From the NCBI GenBank assembly GCA_030442055.1, contig JAUJEB010000007.1:62001-126000 (forward strand): DNA of 64,000 nucleotides, given 5' to 3'. The notes beneath the pieces were generated by a model that had not been told where the DNA came from, ran no database searches, and saw only the letters and a program-made list of their open reading frames with translations. The first letter of the stretch is position 1, and each line of letters opens with the position of its first letter. Made by a program: the position numbers and the translations under genes. This document shows, one piece after another, positions 17,813 through 27,769 of this stretch. This DNA comes from Agaribacillus aureus (GTDB taxonomy: Bacteria > Bacteroidota > Bacteroidia > Cytophagales > Cyclobacteriaceae).

Positions 17813-20200
17813 TCATTCACTGCGCAAAGAATTGACGGGATTGATACTGGCCGCCTTTAGTGAATGAAAACTTACCGTCAATAAAGTAATGCCCATTGCT
17901 ATTACGGCCGACAGCAGAAAAGTGCCGATTTCGTCGGATAATTCAATCCGGTAAACGAAAGTTTTCAACCAATTATTAAGGAAGAAATAAGCGCCTGCAA
18001 AGGCCAACAATGTGGCAAGTCCTGTCAGCATCATAAACTCTTTGGAGACAAGCACCACAATACTTTGAATACTGGACCCCATCACCTTCCTGATGCCTAT
18101 TTCCTTGGTTCTTTGCTGGGTGGTAAAAGAGGCCAGCCCTAACAAGCCGAGGCAGGCAATCACAATGGTCAGAATTGAGAATATGGTAAAAATCTGGCCG
18201 CGTTTTTCATCGGCTTTGTATTGTTCATCAAATGATTCATCCAGGAAAGAATATTGAAATGGCTTCTCCGGATTGATTTTTTTCCAATCCTGCTCTACTG
18301 ATTTGATAGCTTCCTTCAGATTTTCTCCCGCAATTTTTATATAGGTGAAATAGTTGAGTTTGCTGAATATCACAATCAGGGGTTCTATTTCAGAGTACAG
18401 CGAATTTTGATGATAATCTTTTAGAACGCCAATTACTTTAACAACCTCCGGTCGTCCGATATTGCTTAGGTTAAATTTTTTTCCAATCGGTTGGTCCCAG
18501 CTCATTCTCTTCACCATGGACTCGTTTACTAAAACGGATTGGGCGGTATCGGTTAAAATTTCTCTGCTAAAATTTCTTCCATCAACTAATTCCATTCCTA
18601 AAGTGGGTATATAGTCATAATCCGCGGCATAAAAATCCACACCTCTTTCAACCATTTCTCCATCATTTGTTTCGACGTTAAATATCACCTTTCCAATATT
18701 GTTGCCCGGCGAAGTGGATGAATTAGCTGTTGACAAAACCATCGGATTGCTATTCAGTAGATTTCTTAATGCGGGGTAGGTAGCTTGCAAGTCCCTTCCA
18801 GGCATTTCTATTCTGATTAATCTGTCCTTGTTAAACCCCAGGTCCTTATTGCGCATATAGTTTAATTGGTCGTAAACAACCAGTGTGGAGATAAGCATGA
18901 ATATGGAAATACAGAACTGTAGCACCACCAGGGTTTTCCTTAAACCAACATTACCGCCCTGCGATGATATTTTTCCCTTTAAGACACTAACCGGTTTAAA
19001 TCCCGACAGGTAAAAAGCGGGGTAGCTGCCTGCCAAAATTCCGACAATCAGTATGACGGCCCCTAAAGCCAATAAGATATTGGGTTGCAGGATGTAGCTA
19101 AACGAGATGTATTTACCGGTTACATCGTTAAAGAACGGCAGTAACAAGAACACTAAAAACAAACTTAATAGCATGGCAACCACGCCCAAAATCAGTGATT
19201 CGCTAAGAAATTGATAGATTAATTGCTTTCGTTGTGACCCCATTACTTTTCGGATACCTACCTCCTTTGCCCTTCTCACAGATCTGGCAGTGGCCAGATT
19301 CATATAATTGATGCAGGCGATAATAATCATAAAAACAGCGATGGCGGAAAAAATATAGATATAGGAGATATCTCCACCACCTTCGGCTTCGTCCTGGATT
19401 TTAGAGTGTAGATGGATATCGGTGATTTTTTGTAATTCATAATTGATGGTGATGCCAATAGATGCAAAAATCGGGGCGACGTTTTCTTCCAGGATGGATT
19501 TAAAATTGGTCTGCATATCCTCCGGATTATAATTTTCCGGCAGCTGAATGTAGGTAAACACCCCAAAATTACCCCAGCTACCCTGACGGTCAGGGTTTGA
19601 GCTTCTTGATATCAACCCGTCAAAACTGAAATGGGAATTTTTGGGAACATTTTTAATAACTCCTGTGACTTCCAACAGATCGCCGTTTTCATATGCCAGG
19701 GTTTTCCCAATTGCGTTTTCAGTATCAAAATATTTCCGGGCAATTGCTAACGAAATTACGACGGTATTGGGTCTGTCTAGCGCTGTCCCAGGATCTCCTT
19801 CAATAAAATCATAAGAGAACATATTAAATACCGTTGAGTCGGCGAGATAAAAATCCTCCTCGTAAAAACGTTTGTCCTCATACTTAAAAAGCGTTCTTCC
19901 CGTGCCGAAGAACCGCACGGCGTCTTTCACCTCGGGAAATTTTTCTTTCAGCGCAGGAGCCATGGGGATTTGTGCCACAGCCCAGGTAAATTCATTATCC
20001 GGCTCCTTAATATGACTTACCACCCGATAAACATTTTCTGCGTTTTCGTGGTATTTATCATAGCTTAACTCATCTACAATATAAAGCAACAAAAAAATAC
20101 TACAGGTGATACCGATGGTGAGACCAAGAATGTTGATGCTGCTGTAAGACTTTTCCTTAACGATGTTTCTGACAGCAACCTTTAGCAGATTTTTTAACAT
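17813..20200 (-). CDS. MacB/FtsX-type ABC transporter permease
   Basis: A 795-residue permease with the Bacteroidota duplicated layout: membrane helix at about 22-42, a MacB_PCD periplasmic domain, three helices with the FtsX motif RRAKEVGIRKVMGS (about 300-425), a second helix and periplasmic domain, and a final FtsX domain with QQRTKEIGIRKVMGSS. Such proteins export antibiotics or peptides or transmit mechanical work to envelope partners. No ATPase gene is adjacent. Confidence 0.9.
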   Translation of the reverse strand: MLKNLLKVAVRNIVKEKSYSSINILGLTIGITCSIFLLLYIVDELSYDKYHENAENVYRVVSHIKEPDNEFTWAVAQIPMAPALKEKFPEVKDAVRFFGTGRTLFKYEDKRFYEEDFYLADSTVFNMFSYDFIEGDPGTALDRPNTVVISLAIARKYFDTENAIGKTLAYENGDLLEVTGVIKNVPKNSHFSFDGLISRSSNPDRQGSWGNFGVFTYIQLPENYNPEDMQTNFKSILEENVAPIFASIGITINYELQKITDIHLHSKIQDEAEGGGDISYIYIFSAIAVFMIIIACINYMNLATARSVRRAKEVGIRKVMGSQRKQLIYQFLSESLILGVVAMLLSLFLVFLLLPFFNDVTGKYISFSYILQPNILLALGAVILIVGILAGSYPAFYLSGFKPVSVLKGKISSQGGNVGLRKTLVVLQFCISIFMLISTLVVYDQLNYMRNKDLGFNKDRLIRIEMPGRDLQATYPALRNLLNSNPMVLSTANSSTSPGNNIGKVIFNVETNDGEMVERGVDFYAADYDYIPTLGMELVDGRNFSREILTDTAQSVLVNESMVKRMSWDQPIGKKFNLSNIGRPEVVKVIGVLKDYHQNSLYSEIEPLIVIFSKLNYFTYIKIAGENLKEAIKSVEQDWKKINPEKPFQYSFLDESFDEQYKADEKRGQIFTIFSILTIVIACLGLLGLASFTTQQRTKEIGIRKVMGSSIQSIVVLVSKEFMMLTGLATLLAFAGAYFFLNNWLKTFVYRIELSDEIGTFLLSAVIAMGITLLTVSFHSLKAASINPVNSLRSE

Positions 20201-20605
20201 GTGGTTTGAGTTTTGACCGAAAATAGAACTTTGTCAAATCAATTTAACTATATTTTTGGTAAGGCGCCATTTATGGAATTACAATTTTTATCGGTGAGAT
20301 GCCACAAAGATCAAAAGATCCGGTAAAGTACGATGGTTGACTGTTGAAATACGATTTTTTGAGGCGAAGGGAAGGGCATGATATTACGTTTGTGTCGAAA
20401 GAACATATGCGGATGATAGTTTTCACTTTCGTAGACGGAAAATCTGCTTTGCTATAAAACCAAAACCGGCTCAGGTGTGATGTTCCTGAGCCGGTGTTTA
20501 GGAGGCTAAGTGATATGGCTAGTGCTTTTGACAGATCAAATTTTGACCATCAAATCGAATTTTCGGGGTCATCCCTTTTTAACAGGATGCAGACACACGC
20601 CAGAA
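20201..20605. other. 405-bp intergenic region with a terminator
   Basis: A spacer between two leftward genes. Apart from the hairpin at 20465-20495, no coding frame or clear promoter is seen. Confidence 0.5.
20465..20495 (-). terminator. Strong hairpin terminator after the T9SS cargo gene
   Basis: Perfect 11-bp arms (20465-20475 and 20485-20495) with a 9-base loop. Read on the minus strand the stem is followed by a T-rich stretch. It lies about 110 bp past the stop of the 20606-23752 gene. Confidence 0.75.
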
Positions 20606-23600
20606 TTATTTTTTAAGAATTCTGTGTTTTACTATGGAAGATCCATCGTTTAATTCAAGCACATACTGGCCTTGTGTCAGATGAGCCACATCAATCTCAA
20701 GCGAGGCTTCCGCACCTTTTAGCGTTTGGGTATAAAATGTCTCGTTGATGAGGTTTTTTATCTTAACGGTTTTAGGCTTGCTACCAGGTGCTAAAGTGAC
20801 AGTTAGCCTGTTAACCACCGGATTTGGAAATATTTTAAGCTGATGGCTTTTTCCTTGCGCCAGGGATGGTGTGCTTTGAATTTGACTGCCATCGTCAACT
20901 TTGTAAATTGAAGTTGTACCGCTGACTTCGTTGGTAACCACCAGCAGGGGTACATTAATCGGACTTTCATCGGCAGGGATAAATAGCAAACCCTCTGGTC
21001 CTAAATCGCCTGCGGCTTCCGACTCAACGTCTGCCTCAAAATCTCGATTATTAACATAAGTTATAAATCGAGGTTCACTGGGTCTACCGACGTCATAGAC
21101 CAGAATGCCACCCACTCTTTCCAGACCTATGAAAGCATAATGTTTCCCATTGATCTTAGCATACGTTACACCTTCTGGTTCGGGCCCCTTGTTGTCACTT
21201 CGTCCATCAATGCCATTGTCATCGTTGTTGGCATTAAAATTTTCCGGTAAAAATCGCGCGATTATTTGCTCAATTTCATCCGCGCTATCGAAAACCAGGT
21301 TGCCGAATTCATCCCAAATCGAAAATGAGCGACCGCCATAAGTATAAATCTGGTCGTAGTCACCATCGTTGTCCAGATCCCCGGTTTCAAGTGTAATATT
21401 TAACCTGCCCAAATAAGGGTCTAACTTCATTTTTTGAGCCTTTGGAAAAACAGTTTCGTCTAAAACGTAGCTGTCGTCCTTTATTCTTTCTTCTTCGGAA
21501 AAGAAATCATAATCTCTCGCATCACCCTCATTGGCAGTGATGTAATAGGTATGCCCATCTATTTCAAAGGAAGTAATGGCATCCGGTTGATACATCCCGA
21601 ATACCGGCCAGTTGCGAATATTAATTCCACCGTCCCTATCACTGGCATCGAGTGCGTTATTATTTATTTTGGTTTGGAATTCAATAATTCCCAGGGCGGT
21701 TGTGGCAAGTTCCGGACCCTCCAGGCCGAAATCATTGTCATTAATCACCGCGAGGTCGTTGCCTCTCATCAGTGCTAGTCCTTCCGGCTTGTCACTTGGT
21801 AAATATCCGATAGAAGGCAGGTTGACAACCTTCATTTTGTGTACCGGATTTATGCCCATTGCTACCAGCTCGTCAGGAGTCATTGACTCCAAGGTGGTAG
21901 GTAGCGTCATGCCCAGTGTGTTGGTCGCGCCTTTTAGATCAATTTCAAATATGGCTTTTTTGTTGATTTTAGCTGCCCGGGAGTCTCTTTCTATCACTAA
22001 AAACTTTCCGTTGGCCGGATTATAAACGGCATCACCCATTTTATCTACATTGGCATCTCTGAAGGCCGGCTTTTCCAACAAATACACATATTCCTCAACC
22101 GGCTCACCGTTATCGGGATTAATACCTAAGATCCTGATTACTTTTGAATTGTCAGAGGTGGCTCTGTCCGGGTTAGCAAGCGGAGTTTGGATAAATGCAT
22201 ATAAGATCCCTTTTTTGGTGTCAAGCGCCATTGCTTCAAATCCTCTGTTTGCCCGCCTGTTGGCATATTCGGCTGGTAATGTTTCTTCTCCAAACGAACC
22301 TGCTGGTAATGCAGGGTTGGCCAGTGAAGCGGTTCCTTCGGGGACAAAACGCTGTAGTAACTGGCCGTTAGGCTTAAAGTGATAGATGGCTGGTCTGTAC
22401 TCGTCCACCATCCAGTAGCTTTGATCTTTGGGGTCAATGACAATTCCTTCCAGGTCGGCGCCAAATTCATCATAGGGAAGCAGCTTAAATTGATTTCCTG
22501 CGCCGTCAACTACATCACCTCCCTCATCTACAGGGGTAGCAGGTGTTTCATCGATGCCCGGAATATTGGGTAATCCCGTAATGGGCGTAACACCGTCTTT
22601 TCTGGTAAGATTAATTTTTTCTAATATCCTAATATTATTTTTTTTGTCCCACTCAAAACGGATGACCTGGGCCTGATAATCCGGGATTAAGAACGGCCGG
22701 ACAGTTACAGATTGGTTAGGGTCGCTTATAAAAGTAACAGGAGTTGGGTCACCATTGGGACCGCGGTCAGGAACAGTAACGAAAGTAGGGTTGCCTTTTT
22801 CGTTTAAGCCCTCAAAAAACAAGCCCGATAAACCGCCAAACAAAATATTCCTTTCTTTATCCAAAGGGGGCTCATCAAAAGCTATCGTTTCCAATCGGGG
22901 TTGCCCCTTGCTGTAATCTTTGTAGCCAAGAGGTACAATGTCTTTAATGGTAGCACCATTAATATCCAGGACGGCGAAAGCATTATTTTCCTGTAAAGTA
23001 ATGAATGCTGTGGTTCCGTTGGGAGAGACGCTGATGTATTCCGGCTCCAGGTCGTTGGCTGCCAGGTTTCCCTTGAATATTCTTACACCTTTATTTCTCA
23101 GTTCATTTTCTTTTCCATTGAAAGCCTTGAAGTCAACCTGCGTAACCAGGAAGGAAGGCAAATCTATAATACTAATACTTCCCTCGGGGTCTACCGATCC
23201 GTCATCGGCGGGTTCACCTTCATTGGCCACCAAAGCTTTATAACCGTCAGGCGTAAAAGTTATCATGTCGGGTAGGGAGCCAACTTCAACGATTTTCATG
23301 GGTTGTACGGGCTCTACAACATCGGTATCAAAAAATACTGCTTTTCCCAATCCTCCAGGTACGTGAACCGCTGCTGCCAACATGCCCCCACTTACTGCCA
23401 CACTGTTAACTTCTCCATCAGGCGCAAAATCAGTAATGTTAATAGCAAAAAGCTTTTCAGGGTTTTCCGGATCGATAATGGATAATACATCGATGGTTCC
23501 ATCATTGGCGTTGGTGACGAACAATCTGCTTGATCCGGGATCATAGGCACTGATTTCTGCTGCTCCTTCATCGAAAATGCCGGTTTTGAAAGTTCCAAGT

Positions 23601-23752
23601 AAGGATAAATTAAGCCCTCCTTTAGACTTGCCTGGCTTGGGTTTGTGTTGTGCGTGGCTTCGGTTTTCAACCTCTGTGAAACCGACCAATAGCAGACAAA
23701 CAATTAAGCTTACCGTTAAATGCTTGTTTAGCTTAGTATTCTTTAGGATCAT
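20606..23752 (-). CDS. Choice-of-anchor I / phytase-esterase-like protein with T9SS sorting domain
   Basis: A 1048-residue secreted protein. A signal peptide (about 1-35) is followed by a beta-propeller of the choice-of-anchor I type (about 50-290). An esterase-like-activity-of-phytase domain (about 290-650) carries VPDRGPNGDPTPV, DLEGIVIDP and NRGFEAMALD, and the propeller then resumes (about 690-960: TANEGDARDYDFF, EPEGVTYAKINGKHYAFIG). The last 75 residues form a type A T9SS sorting domain (KIFPNPVVNRLTVTL to the closing KHRILKK). It is probably surface-bound or released; phosphoester hydrolysis is possible but unproven. Monocistronic. Confidence 0.88.
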   Translation of the reverse strand: MILKNTKLNKHLTVSLIVCLLLVGFTEVENRSHAQHKPKPGKSKGGLNLSLLGTFKTGIFDEGAAEISAYDPGSSRLFVTNANDGTIDVLSIIDPENPEKLFAINITDFAPDGEVNSVAVSGGMLAAAVHVPGGLGKAVFFDTDVVEPVQPMKIVEVGSLPDMITFTPDGYKALVANEGEPADDGSVDPEGSISIIDLPSFLVTQVDFKAFNGKENELRNKGVRIFKGNLAANDLEPEYISVSPNGTTAFITLQENNAFAVLDINGATIKDIVPLGYKDYSKGQPRLETIAFDEPPLDKERNILFGGLSGLFFEGLNEKGNPTFVTVPDRGPNGDPTPVTFISDPNQSVTVRPFLIPDYQAQVIRFEWDKKNNIRILEKINLTRKDGVTPITGLPNIPGIDETPATPVDEGGDVVDGAGNQFKLLPYDEFGADLEGIVIDPKDQSYWMVDEYRPAIYHFKPNGQLLQRFVPEGTASLANPALPAGSFGEETLPAEYANRRANRGFEAMALDTKKGILYAFIQTPLANPDRATSDNSKVIRILGINPDNGEPVEEYVYLLEKPAFRDANVDKMGDAVYNPANGKFLVIERDSRAAKINKKAIFEIDLKGATNTLGMTLPTTLESMTPDELVAMGINPVHKMKVVNLPSIGYLPSDKPEGLALMRGNDLAVINDNDFGLEGPELATTALGIIEFQTKINNNALDASDRDGGINIRNWPVFGMYQPDAITSFEIDGHTYYITANEGDARDYDFFSEEERIKDDSYVLDETVFPKAQKMKLDPYLGRLNITLETGDLDNDGDYDQIYTYGGRSFSIWDEFGNLVFDSADEIEQIIARFLPENFNANNDDNGIDGRSDNKGPEPEGVTYAKINGKHYAFIGLERVGGILVYDVGRPSEPRFITYVNNRDFEADVESEAAGDLGPEGLLFIPADESPINVPLLVVTNEVSGTTSIYKVDDGSQIQSTPSLAQGKSHQLKIFPNPVVNRLTVTLAPGSKPKTVKIKNLINETFYTQTLKGAEASLEIDVAHLTQGQYVLELNDGSSIVKHRILKK

Positions 23753-24095
23753 AAATGAAAGGGAGTTAACAGTTTAAAATTTTGATTTTCAATCTTTTAT
23801 GGAAATGCTTGTGAGTCTTAAATACGTGAGGACTTTTAGGCTTTCCATTCTTCAAAAATGCCCTTTTAAGATTACTTGCATGTTAACGCCCATTTAATAT
23901 TGCGTTAAAATAAGTTGTCGGATTTTAACTTTTTTTTAAGAAAATTTGGTTGGAAAATACGCAATACCGGTATTTGGATTTTGCGGACATGCCCCTCTCT
24001 CCGGCCAGTTTTACAAAAAATATCACCACTACCGACCCGTTGCGCAATGGGGACAGCTGCTTCCGGATGATGCTTTATTGGCTTTAGCGATTTAT
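23753..24095. other. 343-bp intergenic region
   Basis: A spacer between two leftward genes, AT-rich upstream of the T9SS cargo gene. No coding frame, strong hairpin or consensus promoter is seen. Confidence 0.45.
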
Positions 24096-24929
24096 TTAAT
24101 CTAATTGTTTTAGATCTACCGGATCAAAAGAAGTAAATGCAGTTGCGGGTAATGAGTCTAATAAATGAACATCGGTGGGGCCACCATTATCTGATCGATT
24201 TCCTGACAATAACAAGCCGTCAAAGGATTGATAATTATCCCAGGGGCGAATAAAATTGGCAGAATCCTGGTCGGCATTCCTGAAGAATGCCCATTGTTTA
24301 ATAAGCTTATCCTCTTTATCTACGAAAACCTCATATTTATTTTGTGGAGTGACGCCTACTTCTTCAAATGTAAGGGCGAGAACATCTGCCTTTTTCCCGT
24401 TTCCAAGGGTATCTTCCCGGCTGTAAGTCAGGGTTACACCGGAGTCTTTCAGTTTGAATGGCATTACCAGCCAATAGGAGTCATTGATCCAAATATTTTT
24501 ACCGCGATTTAAATAATGGCTTAACGAGTCAGGATGGCTGAGTTCCTGGCCATCTTTAAAAACTTTACCTTTTAGATCGTGGATGTTTAGCAGTATTTTG
24601 GTATCATTTTTTAAAAATTCGATCCTGACGTCCCCATTCCATTTATCCCAATACAGTCTTCTACCGCCAAAAAAATCCCATACAAGATAATGGGCCTTGT
24701 CCCACGCCTGTCTGCCACCCATAGCTTTCATCACCTGATCTGCAATATCAATAGCTTGCTCGTCGGAGCCTTTTACATTAAACCCTTCCATGGCGGGGTT
24801 TTCTTCCACAACTTCGGATGAGGGTTGTGAAGCTGTGTTGGAGTTTGCAGGCTTTTCAGCACAGCCAAAAACGAATACAAGAACGAATAAACTGGCAGTT
24901 GTTAAAATCTTAGCGTTAGTGTTCATCAT
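24096..24929 (-). CDS. Lipoprotein of unknown function
   Basis: A 277-residue protein with a lipoprotein signal (VFVFGC, lipidated Cys at about 23) followed by a Ser/Asn/Glu linker. The mature part is beta-rich with many Trp and Tyr residues (YLVWDFFGGRRLYWDKWNGD), suggesting a LolA/LppX-like half barrel; it resembles DUF6503-type proteins, but that match is from memory. Function unknown. The gene lies divergent from another lipoprotein gene. Confidence 0.7.
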   Translation of the reverse strand: MMNTNAKILTTASLFVLVFVFGCAEKPANSNTASQPSSEVVEENPAMEGFNVKGSDEQAIDIADQVMKAMGGRQAWDKAHYLVWDFFGGRRLYWDKWNGDVRIEFLKNDTKILLNIHDLKGKVFKDGQELSHPDSLSHYLNRGKNIWINDSYWLVMPFKLKDSGVTLTYSREDTLGNGKKADVLALTFEEVGVTPQNKYEVFVDKEDKLIKQWAFFRNADQDSANFIRPWDNYQSFDGLLLSGNRSDNGGPTDVHLLDSLPATAFTSFDPVDLKQLD

Positions 24930-25307
24930 AAGTACCGGTGGTTTTACAGCAGTAATTTACGATTTTTATTGTTATGCCGAATGGAAGGCGTTTACAATTT
25001 TAATTTTTTCATCGCAAGGCCCCGGGTTTGATTGTCTGGCGGGTTTTCTTTTTCGGCGATTAAAAAACTTTAAGCTTGTCTCTAGGGCATAAATAAGGGG
25101 TAAATATGTGCGTGGAAAACCCAATTGTCAGCCACTAATTTTTCCTCACATCTCAATCCGCTAGATACAAAGTCCCTATGTAAGCACGAGAATACCAATC
25201 ACTTACATTTCTTACATATGAGCCAAACCTACCTAAAACATCTGGCATACATTTTATTGAACGGCGATATTTGGCAATATTCAAAAAATAATTTAGAGGA
25301 AAAGAAC
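24930..25307. other. 378-bp divergent intergenic region
   Basis: It separates two divergent lipoprotein genes. The plus-strand frame stays open from 25125 into the downstream gene, but the sequence before ATG 25308 does not look like a protein N-terminus. A GATATTTG (7 of 8 to the -7 box) near 25266-25273 lacks a -33 partner. Confidence 0.4.
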
Positions 25308-26354
25308 ATGAGAAAGATTAGCTATTTAATGATTTTGTTAGCCGCTTGCGTCTTCATGGCATGTGGCGATGATGATGGGCCTGCGGCGGAGGAAAAAATT
25401 GACATTGACGATCCGGATGTAGTTTCTGAAATGATTACAATCGACAACGCGATAAGGAATGAGGGTAACCCACCGGCACCTTCTACAGATCCTAATGCGC
25501 CAGCTATTGAAGATCAGTCAGGTGATGAGTTTGGTGCTGTATCAGGTAATTCATTTTACCTGGATCCAAATGTAAATCAAGGAACTGCGGCTGGAATTTA
25601 TTTCCAGGTTAAGGGTTCTACCGAGTATTTTGATATTCCTCTGGGAACTTCAAATACGGGAGGAAGATTTGGCAATCGTAAGAGCCAGTCCAGACTATTT
25701 AGAAATGCAAGGACTGCGGAAAGTGATATCATTGAGATTGAGATTCCCAAGAACCTGGAACCCGGTGAATTTTGCGCTGTTTATTGCGTTTATGATGAAG
25801 AAGGACTCGTCAGTAACGCTGTTGAAATTTGTATCGAAATTATAGAATTTGGTGGAGAAGGCAGTGAATTCTTTTCTCCTCAAACCTGGGAGCTTGTTTC
25901 CAGTACTGATATCGAAGGTGGCCAGACTGAAATTGAGATACCGGGTGAAACATATGAAGAAACTTATGAAACGTCATTGCCATGTGGTGACACTTTCCAA
26001 ACGGTGGAAGTTACGACAGCATACAGAACCAATTATATGTATCTTACCTTTTCTGATAATGGGGCATATGAGTTAAAATCGGAGGAGTACGAAAAGTATC
26101 TCGATTGGGAAAATTCAACTTGTCAGGATGTACAATACACCGAAGAAACAAAAATTTATACTGAAACAGGCGTTTGGACCTATGATGAGGCAACCAAAAC
26201 TTTGACAGTGGTAACGGAGTACGTTGATGACTATGACGGAGAGACTTACACTGATATCTTCAAGGTTCAGTTGGAACTGGTAGACGATCAACTGATTATC
26301 ACTTCTGAAGAGGACGACGAAATTTTCAAAATCACTTTGAAAAAGAAGGTATAA
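25308..26354 (+). CDS. Lipoprotein with C-terminal lipocalin-like domain
   Basis: A 348-residue lipoprotein. The start at ATG 25308 has a GAGGAAAAG ribosome-binding site and gives a clear lipoprotein signal (LLAACVFMACGDDD), whereas the longer frame from 25125 does not. The middle region (about 70-180) is a beta-rich domain; the C-terminal region (WELVSSTDIEGG, YLTFSDNGAYELKSEEY, GVWTYDEATKTLTVVTEY) follows a lipocalin-like pattern. Very acidic. A strong terminator follows, so it is monocistronic. Function unknown. Confidence 0.78.
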   Translation: MRKISYLMILLAACVFMACGDDDGPAAEEKIDIDDPDVVSEMITIDNAIRNEGNPPAPSTDPNAPAIEDQSGDEFGAVSGNSFYLDPNVNQGTAAGIYFQVKGSTEYFDIPLGTSNTGGRFGNRKSQSRLFRNARTAESDIIEIEIPKNLEPGEFCAVYCVYDEEGLVSNAVEICIEIIEFGGEGSEFFSPQTWELVSSTDIEGGQTEIEIPGETYEETYETSLPCGDTFQTVEVTTAYRTNYMYLTFSDNGAYELKSEEYEKYLDWENSTCQDVQYTEETKIYTETGVWTYDEATKTLTVVTEYVDDYDGETYTDIFKVQLELVDDQLIITSEEDDEIFKITLKKKV

Positions 26355-26390
26355 TCGTTGCAATTATAGAATTTATTTAGAGCTTACGTA

Positions 26391-26423
26391 AAAAACCCGG
26401 GTCGTCCAGATCCGGGTTTTTTT
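26391..26423 (+). terminator. Rho-independent terminator
   Basis: Ten-base arms (26391-26400 and 26412-26421) around an 11-base loop, ending in a run of seven T. It lies 37 bp after the lipoprotein stop. Confidence 0.85.
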
Positions 26424-26634
26424 ATATTATTTCTTAGGTGGTTAAATGGCATTAAACGACTCTCCTGCGCCCTGATAACATCAGGATAGTTTTTGGCCGG
26501 TCACAGGGATTGGCTATTTGTTATGCTTTGCAAGCGGTCAATGTCCTTTGGAAACTTTACCGCAAAGGTTTACTTTCGGTAAAAACCAGCATTAACAGTA
26601 TTAACTTTATTTCAGGACCATAAGCCACACAGCC

Positions 26635-27678
26635 ATGAAAGAAAGTAAAATCTCCCGAACCACCGTTGCTCTATTTGTCACACTGATCATCACCGTTCTA
26701 TTGACTGTTTTCAATAGTTATCGACTCAATAATCTGGCAGGTGAGATGGAGGCAATTAACGGGCAAATAACTATTAATACCCCTTCTGATTCAACGATTT
26801 TAAAGATCCGGAAAGATGATTTTGAAAAATTAATAGATCGAACGGTAAAGGACCAATGGATCTTTGAAATGAGCGCCACCTTCAAGAACTTTGGCATTAT
26901 CACCTCTGTAATTATTGCGTTTCTGGGTTTTTTCGGAATCAAGGGTGCCGACCGGTTTATCAGGGAAACCGTTGACAGGATTGCCAAAAAAGAGCTGCAT
27001 GACGAAATTGATGAGGTGCAAAAGGAGGTGATCCTATTGCGGGATGAAATAGAATTACGAGCTGAAATTGACGCCGCCATGGAGTTGAGCAAAGGCGAAT
27101 CACGGACCAGCAAGGAAAAATACAATATGGTTTTTGAAAAATTGGTAAATGGATTTGAAAAGATTGCCAATTCACCAAAAAAAGAACTGTTGACAATTTT
27201 AATTGATAACTTTTTCTCATTTGTCTATTCCTCGAGACGGGATAATGACATGAACAGGCTGGCAGAACTTTACCAGGATCGGGTGCAATTTTCCTACCTC
27301 ACCTGGGCCAGAATTGCCCTGGCGAATATGAATTTATACGAATTGGATGGCGCCAAAGAATTTAAGGAAAAGGCGTTATATGCCGCTGACCGGTCATTAG
27401 AAAAGCTTCCGGGATATGGTACCGCCAACAGCGTGTATTTAATTATTTTCATGATTGACCTGAAGGCGGGCAAAGAGGTGGATCACGAGGTTGTAAAAAA
27501 ATTCCTGAGAGAGATTAACTCCGGCTCTTCCAGCCTGGTGTCGTACGAGACCATGAATTATCTAAAGGGCTTAACCTCATTTTGGGCTGATTTTGTAAAG
27601 CTGCTGGAGGATAATTATCCGGAGGAAATGAAATTAATGACTGACAGGTGGCTTGAATATCGAAGGCGGATTAAATAG
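26635..27678 (+). CDS. Membrane protein with helical cytoplasmic domain
   Basis: A 347-residue protein with membrane helices at about 9-28 and 85-103 and a periplasmic segment between them. A coiled coil (about 105-150) and an all-helical C-terminal domain (about 160-347) with TPR-like pairs (YLTWARIALANMNLYELDGAKEF) follow. ATG start. A TAACTTTA box (26602-26609) is one base off the -7 consensus. No family or neighbour suggests a role. Confidence 0.65.
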   Translation: MKESKISRTTVALFVTLIITVLLTVFNSYRLNNLAGEMEAINGQITINTPSDSTILKIRKDDFEKLIDRTVKDQWIFEMSATFKNFGIITSVIIAFLGFFGIKGADRFIRETVDRIAKKELHDEIDEVQKEVILLRDEIELRAEIDAAMELSKGESRTSKEKYNMVFEKLVNGFEKIANSPKKELLTILIDNFFSFVYSSRRDNDMNRLAELYQDRVQFSYLTWARIALANMNLYELDGAKEFKEKALYAADRSLEKLPGYGTANSVYLIIFMIDLKAGKEVDHEVVKKFLREINSGSSSLVSYETMNYLKGLTSFWADFVKLLEDNYPEEMKLMTDRWLEYRRRIK

Positions 27679-27769
27679 CCGGTATTCCTGTATGGGCGCA
27701 GGCCGTCAATGACCCATTTTAAAATGGCGATAAAAGCTCTTCAGGAATGATACAATTTCCAGTGAAGCA

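Noticed and set aside
27714-27727. 14-bp perfect palindrome between two convergent genes
   Set aside because: A short palindrome without loop or T tract; too little to call a terminator or binding site.
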